From contig DASUTU010000096.1 of the NCBI GenBank assembly GCA_036374435.1, positions 1-15,637 of the forward strand: a DNA stretch of 15,637 nt. The letters run 5' to 3'. A program made the position numbers and the translations under genes. Positions 1 through 7,273 of the stretch are shown here, in pieces. Source of the stretch: CALGFI01 sp036374435 (GTDB lineage Bacteria; Actinomycetota; UBA4738; HRBIN12). A model generated the notes under the pieces. The model was not told the origin of the DNA and ran no database searches. It worked only from the letters and a program-made list of their open reading frames with translations. Every line of letters starts with the position of its first letter. The stretch's first letter is position 1.

Positions 1-70
1 GGTCATCTGGCCGCGTGCCATCTGGCAACGGTCCTGCACCGGGCCGGCGCGACGCCTGCGAGCTGACCGG

Positions 71-724
71 TCAGGGGGCGCCGAGGTCGTTCGGGCCACC
101 CTTGAGCACGCCCAGGATGGCCTCCATCTCGGTGTCACCCACAGGGGTGTCGCGCCCGGCGCCTTTGGCCGCCGCGAGCAACGTCCGGAGGTTCGCCTCG
201 GCCATCTCCACGCGCGCCTCGAGCTCTTTGGTGCGGCCCGACAGGGCGGCGGCGCGCCGCTCCGCGTCGTCCCGGGCGGCCTGCGCCTCGCGCACCTCCT
301 CCCGCGCGGTCCGCAGGGCCCCGCGGAGCGTGCCCACCTCGCGCCCGAGCTCCACGAGGCGCTCCACGGCCTCGCGGCCGATGTCCGAATACGCCGTGCG
401 CTTGCCGGGCTTGTCGGCGGCGCCCTCGGCAGCCCGCTCCTTCTTCGGTCGCCGTGGGCGAGGGATCTGCTCGCGCTCGCCCGCCTCGATGGGTCGGGCG
501 TCCAGGAGCCGGTAGCCGCCGTCCACCGCCTCGAGGCGCCTGCGGGCCAGCAGGGCCCGGACCGCGCGCGCCGCCGCAAGCGGCTCCTCCACACCGATCT
601 CTCTCCCCAGCTCCGCCGGAGTGGCGTCGATCATCTCTCCTTGCTGGACGCGAGCCGCCACGGCAGCCAGGAACGCATTCGCCCGCTCGAGGCTCTCAGG
701 GTTCACGTGGTAATGGTGCGCCAT
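71..724 (-). CDS. Winged-helix-like and coiled-coil protein of unknown function
   Basis: I do not recognise this 217-residue protein as a named family. Residues 11-75 look like a small helical winged-helix unit, with a TPAELGREIGV helix-turn-helix-like stretch and a closing RRRLEAVDGGYRLL beta wing. Residues 80-112 are a basic linker rich in Arg, Lys and Pro. Residues 117-187 are strongly predicted coiled coil (repeating Glu, Arg, Ala and Leu without Pro). The layout suggests a DNA-binding or scaffolding protein that dimerises through its C-terminal half; this is inference. The frame stays open upstream to 913, but that extension is Gly/Arg/Ser-rich and composition-driven, so I start at the ATG at 724, where MAHHYHVNPESLERAN begins a plausible fold. 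No clear Shine-Dalgarno precedes it; an in-frame GTG at 742 is an alternative. It is divergent from the CoA-transferase gene. Confidence 0.7.
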   Translation of the reverse strand: MAHHYHVNPESLERANAFLAAVAARVQQGEMIDATPAELGREIGVEEPLAAARAVRALLARRRLEAVDGGYRLLDARPIEAGEREQIPRPRRPKKERAAEGAADKPGKRTAYSDIGREAVERLVELGREVGTLRGALRTAREEVREAQAARDDAERRAAALSGRTKELEARVEMAEANLRTLLAAAKGAGRDTPVGDTEMEAILGVLKGGPNDLGAP

Positions 725-838
725 TGAAGCCGCCAGTGCCACCCCGATGCACACCGGGACAACCTGGGGCGCCCGCGCCCCACCGGCCCGGCGGGAGCCC
801 GAGCCCGAGAGAAAGAGTGACAAAATCCGGCCCTCGAT

Positions 839-867
839 TTGACCGCCGAGCCCGATTGGTGTCTCAT
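839..867 (+). promoter_or_regulatory. Candidate sigma-70-type promoter for the CoA-transferase operon
   Basis: TTGACC at 839-844 (5 of 6 to TTGACA) is separated by exactly 17 nt from TCTCAT at 862-867 (4 of 6 to TATAAT). Transcription would start near 874, leaving a leader of about 70 nt before the proposed CTG start at 945. It lies in the 220-nt divergent region between the wHTH/coiled-coil gene and the CoA-transferase gene, which otherwise contains no convincing gene. Assigned by eye. Confidence 0.4.
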
Positions 868-931
868 ACGCGTGGCGCCGCTGGGACCCTCGGGTTCCGG
901 CGGCGCCGCTCATTCCGGCTCATCCCTCCTC

Positions 932-937
932 GAGGAG
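932..937 (+). promoter_or_regulatory. Shine-Dalgarno GAGGAG that decides the CTG start at 945
   Basis: GAGGAG lies 7 nt before CTG 945-947, an ideal distance. The frame is closed upstream by TGA at 840-842, and there is no ATG, GTG or TTG between that stop and the internal ATG at 1044. This is therefore the best-supported initiation region for the CoA-transferase. Confidence 0.55.
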
Positions 938-944
938 CTCACAA

Positions 945-2108
945 CTGCCGGCGCCTTCGGCCGACCACGCCACGGGAGACCTGCCGCTCGCCGGGATCCG
1001 GATCGCGGACTTCTCCCGCGTCCTGGCCGGACCTCTCGCGACGATGGTGCTCGCGGACCTCGGCGCCGACGTCGTCAAGGTGGAGCGGCCGGAACTCGGC
1101 GACGACACCCGCGGCTGGGGCCCGCCGTTCGTGGGCGACGACGCCGCGTATTTCCTGGCGCTCAACCGCAACAAGCGTTCGGTGACCCTCGACCTCGCGA
1201 CCGACGTGGGTCGTCGGACCGCGCGCCGGTTGGCCCTCGCGAGCGACGTGGTGATCGAGAACTTCCGGCCGGGGCTGATGGAGCGCTTCGGCTTGGACCA
1301 CCCCTCGCTCAGCGTCGAGAAGCCGGCACTCGTGTCGTGTTCGCTGACCGCGTTCGGCCCGGACGGAGCGTCGGCCGCTCGACCCGGCTACGACATCATC
1401 GTGCAGGCGCTGTCCGGCCTGATGAGCATCACCGGCCACCCCGGCGGCGAGCCGACGAAGGTGGGCGTCGCGCTGCTCGACGTCGTCTGCGGCCTGTACG
1501 CGGCGAACGCGATCCAGGCCGCGATCCTGTCGGCGCGCCGGACCGGCCGTGGGCGGCACGTGTCGGTGTCGCTGTTCGACGCGAGCGCGGCGGCGCTCGT
1601 CAACCAGGCCGCGAACCACCTGCTCGGCGGGCTCGTTCCCGGCCCGATGGGCAACGCCCACCCCAACATCGTGCCGTACCAGCTCTTCCGGGCCGCCGAC
1701 CGTCCGTTGATCCTCGCCGCCGGCAACGACCGGATGTTCGCCCGCGCGGCCGAGGTGATCGGTCGGCCCGAGCTCGCCACCGACGAGCGGTTCGTCACGA
1801 ACGAGGCCCGGGTCCGCAACCGGGGCGAGCTCGTCCCGATCCTCCAGGAGGCGTTCGCGGGGCGGTCCGCCGACAAGTGGCTGGCGGCGCTGGAGGAAGC
1901 CGGGGTCCCCTGCGCCCCCGTCCGATCGATCGACGAGGTGTTCGCCTCGGCCGAAGGCACGGCATCGCTCCAGGTCGCCGACGATCCGGTCCGGGGCCCG
2001 CTCCGGCTCGTGGCCGATCCCATCCGCATCGACGGTCAACGCCTCCCGGTCCGCCTGCCGCCCCCGATGCTGGGCGAACACACCGACGAGGTGCTCGCGG
2101 ACCCATGA
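945..2108 (+). CDS. CaiB/BaiF family (class III) CoA-transferase, probable CTG start
   Basis: Class III CoA-transferases move CoA between carboxylic acids through an aspartyl-CoA anhydride. The 387-residue protein has the family layout: N-terminal LAGIRIADFSRVLAGP (about residues 15-30), then ATMVLADLGADVVKVERP, the NRNKRSVTLDL stretch, IENFRPG, and the catalytic Asp in VALLDVVCGLYA (D179, equivalent to Asp169 of formyl-CoA transferase). The ATG at 1044 would remove the first 33 residues, including the conserved ADFSRVLAGP segment that helps bind CoA, so that start is wrong by homology. The same frame upstream lacks ATG, GTG and TTG; CTG 945 sits 7 nt after GAGGAG and gives normal family length. 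The gene ends in an ATGA overlap with the methyltransferase gene, implying translational coupling. The substrate acid cannot be predicted. A sequencing error hiding a normal start is the main alternative. Confidence 0.9.
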   Translation: MPAPSADHATGDLPLAGIRIADFSRVLAGPLATMVLADLGADVVKVERPELGDDTRGWGPPFVGDDAAYFLALNRNKRSVTLDLATDVGRRTARRLALASDVVIENFRPGLMERFGLDHPSLSVEKPALVSCSLTAFGPDGASAARPGYDIIVQALSGLMSITGHPGGEPTKVGVALLDVVCGLYAANAIQAAILSARRTGRGRHVSVSLFDASAAALVNQAANHLLGGLVPGPMGNAHPNIVPYQLFRAADRPLILAAGNDRMFARAAEVIGRPELATDERFVTNEARVRNRGELVPILQEAFAGRSADKWLAALEEAGVPCAPVRSIDEVFASAEGTASLQVADDPVRGPLRLVADPIRIDGQRLPVRLPPPMLGEHTDEVLADP

Positions 2109-2932
2109 CCGCACTCGATGACTGGCGAGGCGGCTTGGCCGCGATGGTTATCCCCGAGGAGATCGTCGCGGCGGCGCCGGAGTCGCCCTGGGGCTATCCC
2201 ACCGAGCTGTTCCGCCGCCGGGTCGAGGCCACGCGGCGCGACCCGTCGGCGTTGGTCGAACGCGCCCTGGAGGCCCTGCCGATGGGCGGGACCGTTCTCG
2301 ACGTCGGCGTGGGCGGCGGGGCCACCTCGCTGCCGCTCGCGCCCCGGGCGTCGAGGATCACCGGGGTCGACCAGTCCGAGGGGATGTTGTCGTCGTTCCG
2401 TGCGTCTGCCCTCGAGGCGGGGGTCGAGGCCGTCGCGATCCACGGAGCCTGGCCCGACGTCGCGAGCGAGGTCGAGCCGGCGGACATCGTGGTCTCTGGG
2501 CACGTCCTCTACAACGTGGCCGAGCTCGAGCCGTTCGTCCGGGCCCTGACCGATCACGCACGTGGGCGCGTCGCGGTGGAGCTCACGGGCGGGCATCCCC
2601 TCGCGTGGATGACGGACCTGTGGCGCCGGTTCCACGGGCTCGACCGGTCCCCTGGGCCGACCGCCGACGACGCGGAGGCGGCCATTCGCGAGCTCGGGTT
2701 CGACGTCGCCCGAGAGGACCGCGAGATCGAGCCGCGCTCGGGCGGTTTCGAGCGCCGCGAGGACGCCCTGGCGCTCGTCCGGCGCCGCCTGTGCCTGTCG
2801 GCGGACCGAGACCCCGAGGTCGCCGAGGCCCTCGGCGATCGCCTCGCAAAGCGCGGCGGGTCGTGGTCGGCCGGACCCTCGAGCCAGGCGATCGTCACGT
2901 TGTGGTGGCCGGGGACGCCGGACGATCGTTGA
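2105..2932 (+). CDS. Class I SAM-dependent methyltransferase
   Basis: This is a 275-residue soluble protein with a Rossmann-type methyltransferase core. Motif I is TVLDVGVGGGATS (residues 63-75), the acidic end of the second strand is ITGVDQSEGML (85-95), and ADIVVSGHVLYNVAELEPF (126-144) matches motifs IV and V. The C-terminal 100 residues (aromatic, then AAIRELGFDVAREDREIEPR) resemble the closing beta strands and substrate lid. The ATG at 2105 overlaps the TGA of the CoA-transferase gene by four bases (ATGA), so the two are almost certainly translated together. The same frame is open far upstream, but that is antisense-style GC shadow inside the CoA-transferase gene, not a fusion. It is convergent with the VWA gene, only 6 nt away. 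The methyl acceptor is unknown; the pairing with a CoA-transferase suggests a small acid or acyl-CoA, but this is inference. Confidence 0.85.
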   Translation: MTALDDWRGGLAAMVIPEEIVAAAPESPWGYPTELFRRRVEATRRDPSALVERALEALPMGGTVLDVGVGGGATSLPLAPRASRITGVDQSEGMLSSFRASALEAGVEAVAIHGAWPDVASEVEPADIVVSGHVLYNVAELEPFVRALTDHARGRVAVELTGGHPLAWMTDLWRRFHGLDRSPGPTADDAEAAIRELGFDVAREDREIEPRSGGFERREDALALVRRRLCLSADRDPEVAEALGDRLAKRGGSWSAGPSSQAIVTLWWPGTPDDR

Positions 2933-2938
2933 GCGCGG

Positions 2939-4867
2939 CTACCGTGCGCGACGGCGGACGTAGTCGCGCACGATGAACTCGCCGATCTGGCGGTCGTCCA
3001 TCAGGAAGATCCGCCCCGCCGTGAGCTCGGCCAGCCGCTCCATGAACCGGATCAGCCCCGGCGAATCCTCGAGCATGAAGACGTTGAGGGTCACGCCGGC
3101 CTTCGCGAGCTTGGCGGCCTCGGACAGGGTGAGCCGGATCGTCTTGGGGACCGGCGGCCACGAGAAGAATGCCTCTTCCCCCTCGAGGTGCGCCGTCGGT
3201 TCGCCGTCGGTCACCATGATCACCTGGCGCGTGGCGCGGGGGTGCTGGGCCAACAGCCGCCCCGCCAGGTTGAACGCGTGCTGCATGTTCGTCCCGTAGA
3301 CGCGCTCCCAGCCGGCCGCGGTGAGGTCCTGGGGCTGCATCGGCCGCGCGAAGTCGCTGAACCCGATCATGTACAGCCGATCGTGCGGGTACCGGCCCTC
3401 GATCAACGCGTGCAGAGCGAGCGCCATTCGCTTGGCGTGGACGAAATGGCCTCGGAGCGGCATCGAGAACGACAGGTCGAGCAGCAGGGCCGTGGCGGCC
3501 TCGGTCCGCTGCTCCGCTTCGACGAGCTCGAAGTCGTCCGGGACGAGCCGGACCGCCTCCCCCGGACCGCCTCGCAGCACGGCGTTGAAGACGGTTCGCT
3601 GGACCGCGATCTGCCCGGCGTCCCCGAACCGCCAGGGCCGGGTCGAGCCCGTCGGTTCGGCCAGCCCGCCGGCCTCGCGAGCCTCGTGGGTCCCCTCGCG
3701 ATCGCGCCGGAGCTGCTCGAACACCCGCACCAGCGCCCGCTCGCCGAGCTTGCGGGCGCCTTTCGGCGTGACCTCGAGCCGGCCCTCGCGCCGCGTGACG
3801 AGCCCGGCCTGCTCCAGGGCTCGTTCGATCTGCTTCAGCCGTTGCACGTCGCGCACGGCCTCCTCGCCGAGGGTCCGTCGCAGCGCCTCGACGTCCACGT
3901 CGTCCACGGACGCTCCGGCATAGTCGCCGCGGAGCGATCGGTCGAGGTCCTCGTAGTCGTGCAACCGCTCCATCGCGTCCACGGTGGCCGAGAGCGGCAT
4001 GGCCTCTTCGCCGCCGACGAGGGTGGGCTCGCCCCACGGCATCTCGGGGAACGCCGACGACAGGTTCGCGTTCAGCCGGTCGACCTCGAACGCGAGGTCG
4101 AGGTCCTGCATCACCTGCTCGGCGAGGTTCATGAGCTCGGCTCGCTGCTCTGGCGACATCGAGGCGAGCAAGCGGGACATGGCGGCCATCCGCCGGGCCA
4201 TCTGCTCGAGCAGCTCGTCCAGCGTTCGCGGATTCTCGGGAAAGAGGTCGCCGTACCGCTGCATGAACCCGTCGAAGTCGTAAGGCTCGCCGCGGTCCCG
4301 GCGCTCGATCATCTCGTTCAGGTCAGCCAACATGTCGCGCATCCGCGCGAGCGCCTCGGGCGAGAGGTCGCGCATGCCCTGGGCGAGGTTTCGGAAATAC
4401 GCGCCCATCACCTGCTCGCGCAGGTGCTCGAGTAGCTGGTCGAACATCCGCTGGGCCTGTTGGTCGCGGAACCGGTAGTCGGTGAGCTCGTTGATCCGGC
4501 CGGAGGCGTCGGGCGGCAGGGCGCCCAGGAAGGCCTCTCGCATCCGGGCGTCGTCATCCGGCTCGAACGAGAGCGTGGTGCGTTCGCGCTCGACGATGTC
4601 CTCCAGGCGCTCGCGGACCTCCTCGAGCGGCCCCTGGAGGTTCAGCGCGGCCTGCTCCCGCGCCCGGCGTTCGCGCAGCCGGGCCCGGAGCGCGTCGAGC
4701 CCGCTGAACCGTCCCTGCATGCCGCTTCGCAGGAGCCTCGACAGCGCCCCCTCGGCCCCGGCGCCCGAGAGGATGTCGTCGGACAGCTCCTCCAGGAGCT
4801 CGGACGCGGGTACGTCGGGACCGAACGGGTCCTGGGACTCGTCCCACCGCGAATACCGCGCCCGCAT
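2939..4867 (-). CDS. von Willebrand factor A domain protein, partner of the MoxR-like ATPase
   Basis: This 642-residue protein ends in a VWA domain with a complete metal-ion-dependent adhesion site: DLSFS (D464, S466, S468), a Thr in YGTNM (T526) and VTDGEP (D554). The N-terminal 300 residues are mostly charged helices, with two stretches rich in Met, Arg and Glu (about 130-190 and 215-265). Residues 340-380 look like a winged helix (IERALEQAGLVTRR, then EGRLEVTPKGARKL). The layout matches the VWA subunits that pair with MoxR/ChlI-type AAA+ ATPases, such as BchD, CobT, NorD and CoxE, where the MIDAS contacts the ATPase or its client. It has no signal peptide or membrane helix, so it is cytoplasmic. 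It is the last gene of the operon that starts with the ATPase at 7221, 34 nt after the NERD-like gene, and may also have its own leaderless promoter (TAGGCT at 4874-4879). Confidence 0.9.
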   Translation of the reverse strand: MRARYSRWDESQDPFGPDVPASELLEELSDDILSGAGAEGALSRLLRSGMQGRFSGLDALRARLRERRAREQAALNLQGPLEEVRERLEDIVERERTTLSFEPDDDARMREAFLGALPPDASGRINELTDYRFRDQQAQRMFDQLLEHLREQVMGAYFRNLAQGMRDLSPEALARMRDMLADLNEMIERRDRGEPYDFDGFMQRYGDLFPENPRTLDELLEQMARRMAAMSRLLASMSPEQRAELMNLAEQVMQDLDLAFEVDRLNANLSSAFPEMPWGEPTLVGGEEAMPLSATVDAMERLHDYEDLDRSLRGDYAGASVDDVDVEALRRTLGEEAVRDVQRLKQIERALEQAGLVTRREGRLEVTPKGARKLGERALVRVFEQLRRDREGTHEAREAGGLAEPTGSTRPWRFGDAGQIAVQRTVFNAVLRGGPGEAVRLVPDDFELVEAEQRTEAATALLLDLSFSMPLRGHFVHAKRMALALHALIEGRYPHDRLYMIGFSDFARPMQPQDLTAAGWERVYGTNMQHAFNLAGRLLAQHPRATRQVIMVTDGEPTAHLEGEEAFFSWPPVPKTIRLTLSEAAKLAKAGVTLNVFMLEDSPGLIRFMERLAELTAGRIFLMDDRQIGEFIVRDYVRRRAR

Positions 4868-4873
4868 CCGACC

Positions 4874-4879
4874 AGCCTA
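4874..4879 (-). promoter_or_regulatory. -10-like TAGGCT, leaderless promoter candidate for the VWA gene
   Basis: On the minus strand TAGGCT is followed by 6 nt and then the ATG at 4867, the spacing expected if transcription begins at the start codon itself. No Shine-Dalgarno is visible. A CTGACC sequence lies 20 nt further upstream, which is too far for a normal -35 element, so the promoter would rest on the -10 alone. Confidence 0.35.
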
Positions 4880-4901
4880 CGCCGGTCCGTCTCGAAGGCG
4901 G

Positions 4902-5414
4902 TCAGTCCTCGTCCGGCTGCTCGCCGCGCCGAGTGAGCGGGCGGCCGATCCGGGCCGCCAGCCGCTCCGCCGTGGTCGGATCGAGGACGCGTTCGCGCCC
5001 CGTGATGGCCGGGACCACGTCCTCCAGCCGCAACACCACCACGCCGCGGTGTTCTCTCGGCGCCCCCGCCCGGGCTTTGGTCAAGACGATCGCCGGAGTG
5101 ACCTCGGAGGTCGAGGCGCCGATGCCGAGCAGCTTCCCGCGGAGCCACCGGGCCGCGTGTCTGGCCTCGCGGAACCCTACGACCCGACGGTCGTCCACCA
5201 CGAGATGCCGGCCCTCCGCCACGAGGTACCCCTCGAGCCCGTTCGGCGTCGCCACCAACGCGCCGGTCACGCCGACCACGGCGTGCGACGCGCCGACGCC
5301 GGGACCGAGCTCCACCGGCCAGAACGCCCAGGGATCGAGCTTCAGCAGCTCGCGCCCGAGGGCTGCCACGTCCTCGGGTCCGGCGCTTGGGGCGGGTCGT
5401 CGGAACCGCATCAT
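4902..5414 (-). CDS. Small NERD-like (nuclease-related domain) protein, probably catalytically degenerate
   Basis: This 170-residue protein is only tentatively recognised. ASHAVVGVTGALVATPNG (residues 42-59) followed by a glycine turn, a beta strand, an Arg/Ala-rich helix (REARHAARWLRGKLL, 82-96) and later AIVLTKA and GVVVLRLEDVV strands follows the order of the NERD domain. There the corresponding motif reads roughly IDHhhhGptGhFhIEtK. The acidic and lysine residues expected at the nuclease site are absent: Ser-His replaces the Asp and Thr-Pro-Asn replaces Glu-x-Lys. A structural or binding role is more likely than cleavage. The first of two consecutive ATGs (5414) is chosen because GAGG, overlapping the upstream TGA, lies 10 nt before it. 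It sits between the membrane protein and VWA genes in the MoxR operon. Alternative: an unrelated alpha/beta protein. Confidence 0.75.
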   Translation of the reverse strand: MMRFRRPAPSAGPEDVAALGRELLKLDPWAFWPVELGPGVGASHAVVGVTGALVATPNGLEGYLVAEGRHLVVDDRRVVGFREARHAARWLRGKLLGIGASTSEVTPAIVLTKARAGAPREHRGVVVLRLEDVVPAITGRERVLDPTTAERLAARIGRPLTRRGEQPDED

Positions 5415-5426
5415 CGATCGCCTGCC

Positions 5427-5798
5427 TCAGCCCAGGCCCAGGCCGGTCATCAGCGCCCGGAGCGTGAGGCCGAAGGAGATGAACGAGGCCGCTGCGAACG
5501 GCACCCACGGCCGGTCGCGGAAGTTCTCGTCGCGAGCGAGCGCATGGGAAACGACGAAGATGAGGATCGGCCCGTACCCGTAGACGTAGTGCAGCCAGTC
5601 GGTCGGGCGGCGGCCCATCGCCAGGAGCACGGTCCCCACCAGGGCCTGCACGATCGCCACGAGCTGGGCGGCGACGAGCCATCGCCAGAACCAGTCGCCG
5701 GCCTTCCGCCGCGACACCCACACGCCGAGCCCGAACAGCCACCCCACGGCGAACAGGCCCACCACGGCGAAGCCCACGACGCGGTGGAGATCGGTCAC
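5427..5798 (-). CDS. Four-helix integral membrane protein of unknown function
   Basis: This 123-residue protein is almost entirely membrane-embedded. Predicted helices lie at about residues 7-28, 40-62, 68-88 and 98-119. Short loops hold a positively charged SRRKAGDW (29-36) and a DWLHYVYGYG motif at the start of helix 3; His and Tyr inside the membrane could be functional, but I cannot assign a cofactor. I do not recognise a named family. The start is GTG (5796-5798 on the complement). It lies 13 nt after the MoxR-like ATPase gene and 12 nt before the NERD-like gene, so it is surely co-transcribed with both and may anchor the ATPase/VWA machine to the membrane. TAGGAT, overlapping the ATPase stop codon 10 nt upstream, could give a second promoter. 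Confidence 0.85.
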   Translation of the reverse strand: MTDLHRVVGFAVVGLFAVGWLFGLGVWVSRRKAGDWFWRWLVAAQLVAIVQALVGTVLLAMGRRPTDWLHYVYGYGPILIFVVSHALARDENFRDRPWVPFAAASFISFGLTLRALMTGLGLG

Positions 5799-5808
5799 GG
5801 CGGCGGGA

Positions 5809-5814
5809 ATCCTA
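5809..5814 (-). promoter_or_regulatory. -10-like TAGGAT overlapping the ATPase stop codon
   Basis: The TAG stop of the MoxR-like gene (5812-5814) is extended to TAGGAT, 10 nt before the GTG at 5798. Transcription starting about 7 nt after the hexamer would leave only a few leader bases. This is the weakest of the three stop-codon/-10 overlaps in the window. Confidence 0.2.
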
Positions 5815-7221
5815 CGCGGCGCCGCCCGAATACCGGTACGACCCGAACCGCCCGGCCCCGTCCTTGTTCAACCGCCGCGACAGGTGGAGCCCCTCGAGCG
5901 CGAACTCGACCGCGGAGGCCGCCACCCCAGGGCTCTCCTCCTCGACTCCCAGACGCTCGAGCAGCTTGGACAGCCCCGGGAGCTCGCCGAACTGCCCGAG
6001 GAGCTCGCCGGCCGGCGTCAGGTCCGACGTCTCGGCCTGGAACCCCTCCTCGAACCGCGACAGGATCGGCTGGAAGTCGAACCCGGAGAGCCGGCGGCGG
6101 AACACCTCCAGCTCGGCCGTCTTGGCCGCCCGGAGCAGGATCTCCTCCTCGCGGCCTTCCTCGATCGTGTCGAACTCGATCCGGCCCAGGCTGGCGTCGA
6201 GCACCGCAGGCAGGTCGCAGACCCGGGGAACGGCCTCCGGTTCGCCGGTCCGGGCCGCCCGTCGGATGCCCGCAGCGGCGAGCGTCTCGAGATTCCCGAT
6301 CGAATAGCGGACGCTGACCCCGCTTCGGTGGTTCACGTGAGGCGAACGGCGGAGCTCGGCCGTCAGGGCGGCGAGCACCTCCTTCATGTAGAGGGGGACC
6401 CGCACCGGCACGTCGCCGGCGGGCGAGCGCGCCTCCTGGTCCATGATGGCGATCTCGTCCGCCAGGGTCTCGGGGTAGTGCGTCCGCACCTGCGTGCCGA
6501 ACCGGTCCTTCAGCGGGCTCACGATCCGCCCGCGATGCGTGTAGTCGTCGGGGTTCGCGGTGCACATCAGCAGGAGGTCGAGCGGGAGGCGGATCCGGTA
6601 CCCGCGGATCTGCACGTCGCGCTCCTCGAGGATGTTGAACAGCGCCACCTGGATGCGTTCGGGAAGGTCCGGGAGCTCGTTGATGGCGACGATCCCCCGG
6701 TTCGTCCTCGGGATCAGGCCGTAGTGGATCGTGAGCTCGTCGGCGAGGTACCGGCCCTCGGCCACGCGGATCGGATCGACGTCGCCGATCAGGTCGGCAA
6801 CGCTCGTGTCCGGCGTGGCCAGCTTCTCCGCGTACCGGTCCTCTCGGTCCACCCAGTGGAGCGGCACCGCGTCCCCGTCCTCCGCGACAAGCGCCCGGCA
6901 CCGAGCGCAGATCGGGCGGTACGGGTGGTCGTTCACCTCACATCCGGCGATCGCGGGCGCGCGCTCGTCGAGCAGGTCGATCACCCGGCGGATCAGGCGC
7001 GTCTTGGCCTGTCCCCGCTCGCCGAGCAGGATCAGGTCGTGGCCGGCCAGGATCCCCCGCTCGAGCACGGGCAGCACGGATTCGTCGAATCCGACGATGG
7101 CCGGGAACAGCGACTCCCCCCGCCCCAGCCTGTCGAGCAGGTTCGCGCGGAGCTCCTCCTTGACCGTCCGGTCCGGGTAGCCGGCGGCCCGGAGGTCGCC
7201 GATCGTGGCGGGCGGGGCCAT
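5812..7221 (-). CDS. MoxR/ChlI-like AAA+ ATPase (magnesium-chelatase-type)
   Basis: This 469-residue AAA+ ATPase has Walker A GERGQAKT (67-74), a Walker B variant IVAINELPDL (177-186, Asn-Glu where most AAA+ proteins have Asp-Glu), sensor 1 CTANPDDYT (220-228) and an arginine-finger region SPLKDRF (235-241). The stretches KLATPDTSVADLIGDVDP and ERDVQIRGYRIRLPLD are hallmarks of the ChlI-related branch found beside VWA proteins. Between Walker A and B lies a Cys cluster, C94, C105 and C108 with H99, that could bind zinc. Such ATPases form hexamers that work with a VWA partner to insert metals or remodel protein complexes; the client here is unknown. It is the first gene of the four-gene operon ending with the VWA protein. 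The start at 7221 is supported by TAGGGT 6 nt upstream; AGGGTGG could alternatively serve as a ribosome site. Confidence 0.92.
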   Translation of the reverse strand: MAPPATIGDLRAAGYPDRTVKEELRANLLDRLGRGESLFPAIVGFDESVLPVLERGILAGHDLILLGERGQAKTRLIRRVIDLLDERAPAIAGCEVNDHPYRPICARCRALVAEDGDAVPLHWVDREDRYAEKLATPDTSVADLIGDVDPIRVAEGRYLADELTIHYGLIPRTNRGIVAINELPDLPERIQVALFNILEERDVQIRGYRIRLPLDLLLMCTANPDDYTHRGRIVSPLKDRFGTQVRTHYPETLADEIAIMDQEARSPAGDVPVRVPLYMKEVLAALTAELRRSPHVNHRSGVSVRYSIGNLETLAAAGIRRAARTGEPEAVPRVCDLPAVLDASLGRIEFDTIEEGREEEILLRAAKTAELEVFRRRLSGFDFQPILSRFEEGFQAETSDLTPAGELLGQFGELPGLSKLLERLGVEEESPGVAASAVEFALEGLHLSRRLNKDGAGRFGSYRYSGGAA

Positions 7222-7227
7222 CCATCC

Positions 7228-7256
7228 ACCCTAGCGAGGTTCGCGAGATCGGTCAG
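7228..7256 (-). promoter_or_regulatory. Promoter of the MoxR-VWA operon, probably leaderless
   Basis: On the minus strand CTGACC (7256-7251, 4 of 6 to TTGACA) is separated by 17 nt from TAGGGT (7233-7228), which is 6 nt before the ATG at 7221. This is the best-formed of the leaderless promoter candidates in the window. Confidence 0.45.
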
Positions 7257-7266
7257 GCCCCCGATC
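7247..7266. other. Inverted repeat overlapping the MoxR operon -35 region
   Basis: GATCGG (7247-7252) and CCGATC (7261-7266) form a perfect 6-bp dyad with an 8-nt loop. It lies between the MoxR start and the VOC gene stop and covers part of the proposed -35 hexamer. It could be an operator for the MoxR operon or a weak terminator for the VOC gene; there is no T-run. Confidence 0.25.
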
Positions 7267-7273
7267 GCTGGCG

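Noticed and set aside
5..28. Two copies of CATCTGGC 16 nt apart at the left edge
   Set aside because: Too short and too few copies for a repeat array; likely chance. The first 70 nt otherwise show nothing.
939..2114. A 391-codon minus-strand frame
   Set aside because: Antisense to the CoA-transferase with no recognisable motif.
839..2932. A single 697-codon frame apparently fusing an upstream region to the methyltransferase
   Set aside because: The first 420 codons are out of frame with the clear CoA-transferase and are low-complexity; the real methyltransferase starts at 2105.
4482..6317. A 611-codon plus-strand frame
   Set aside because: Antisense shadow across the VWA, NERD-like, membrane and MoxR genes; Ser/Arg-rich with no domain.
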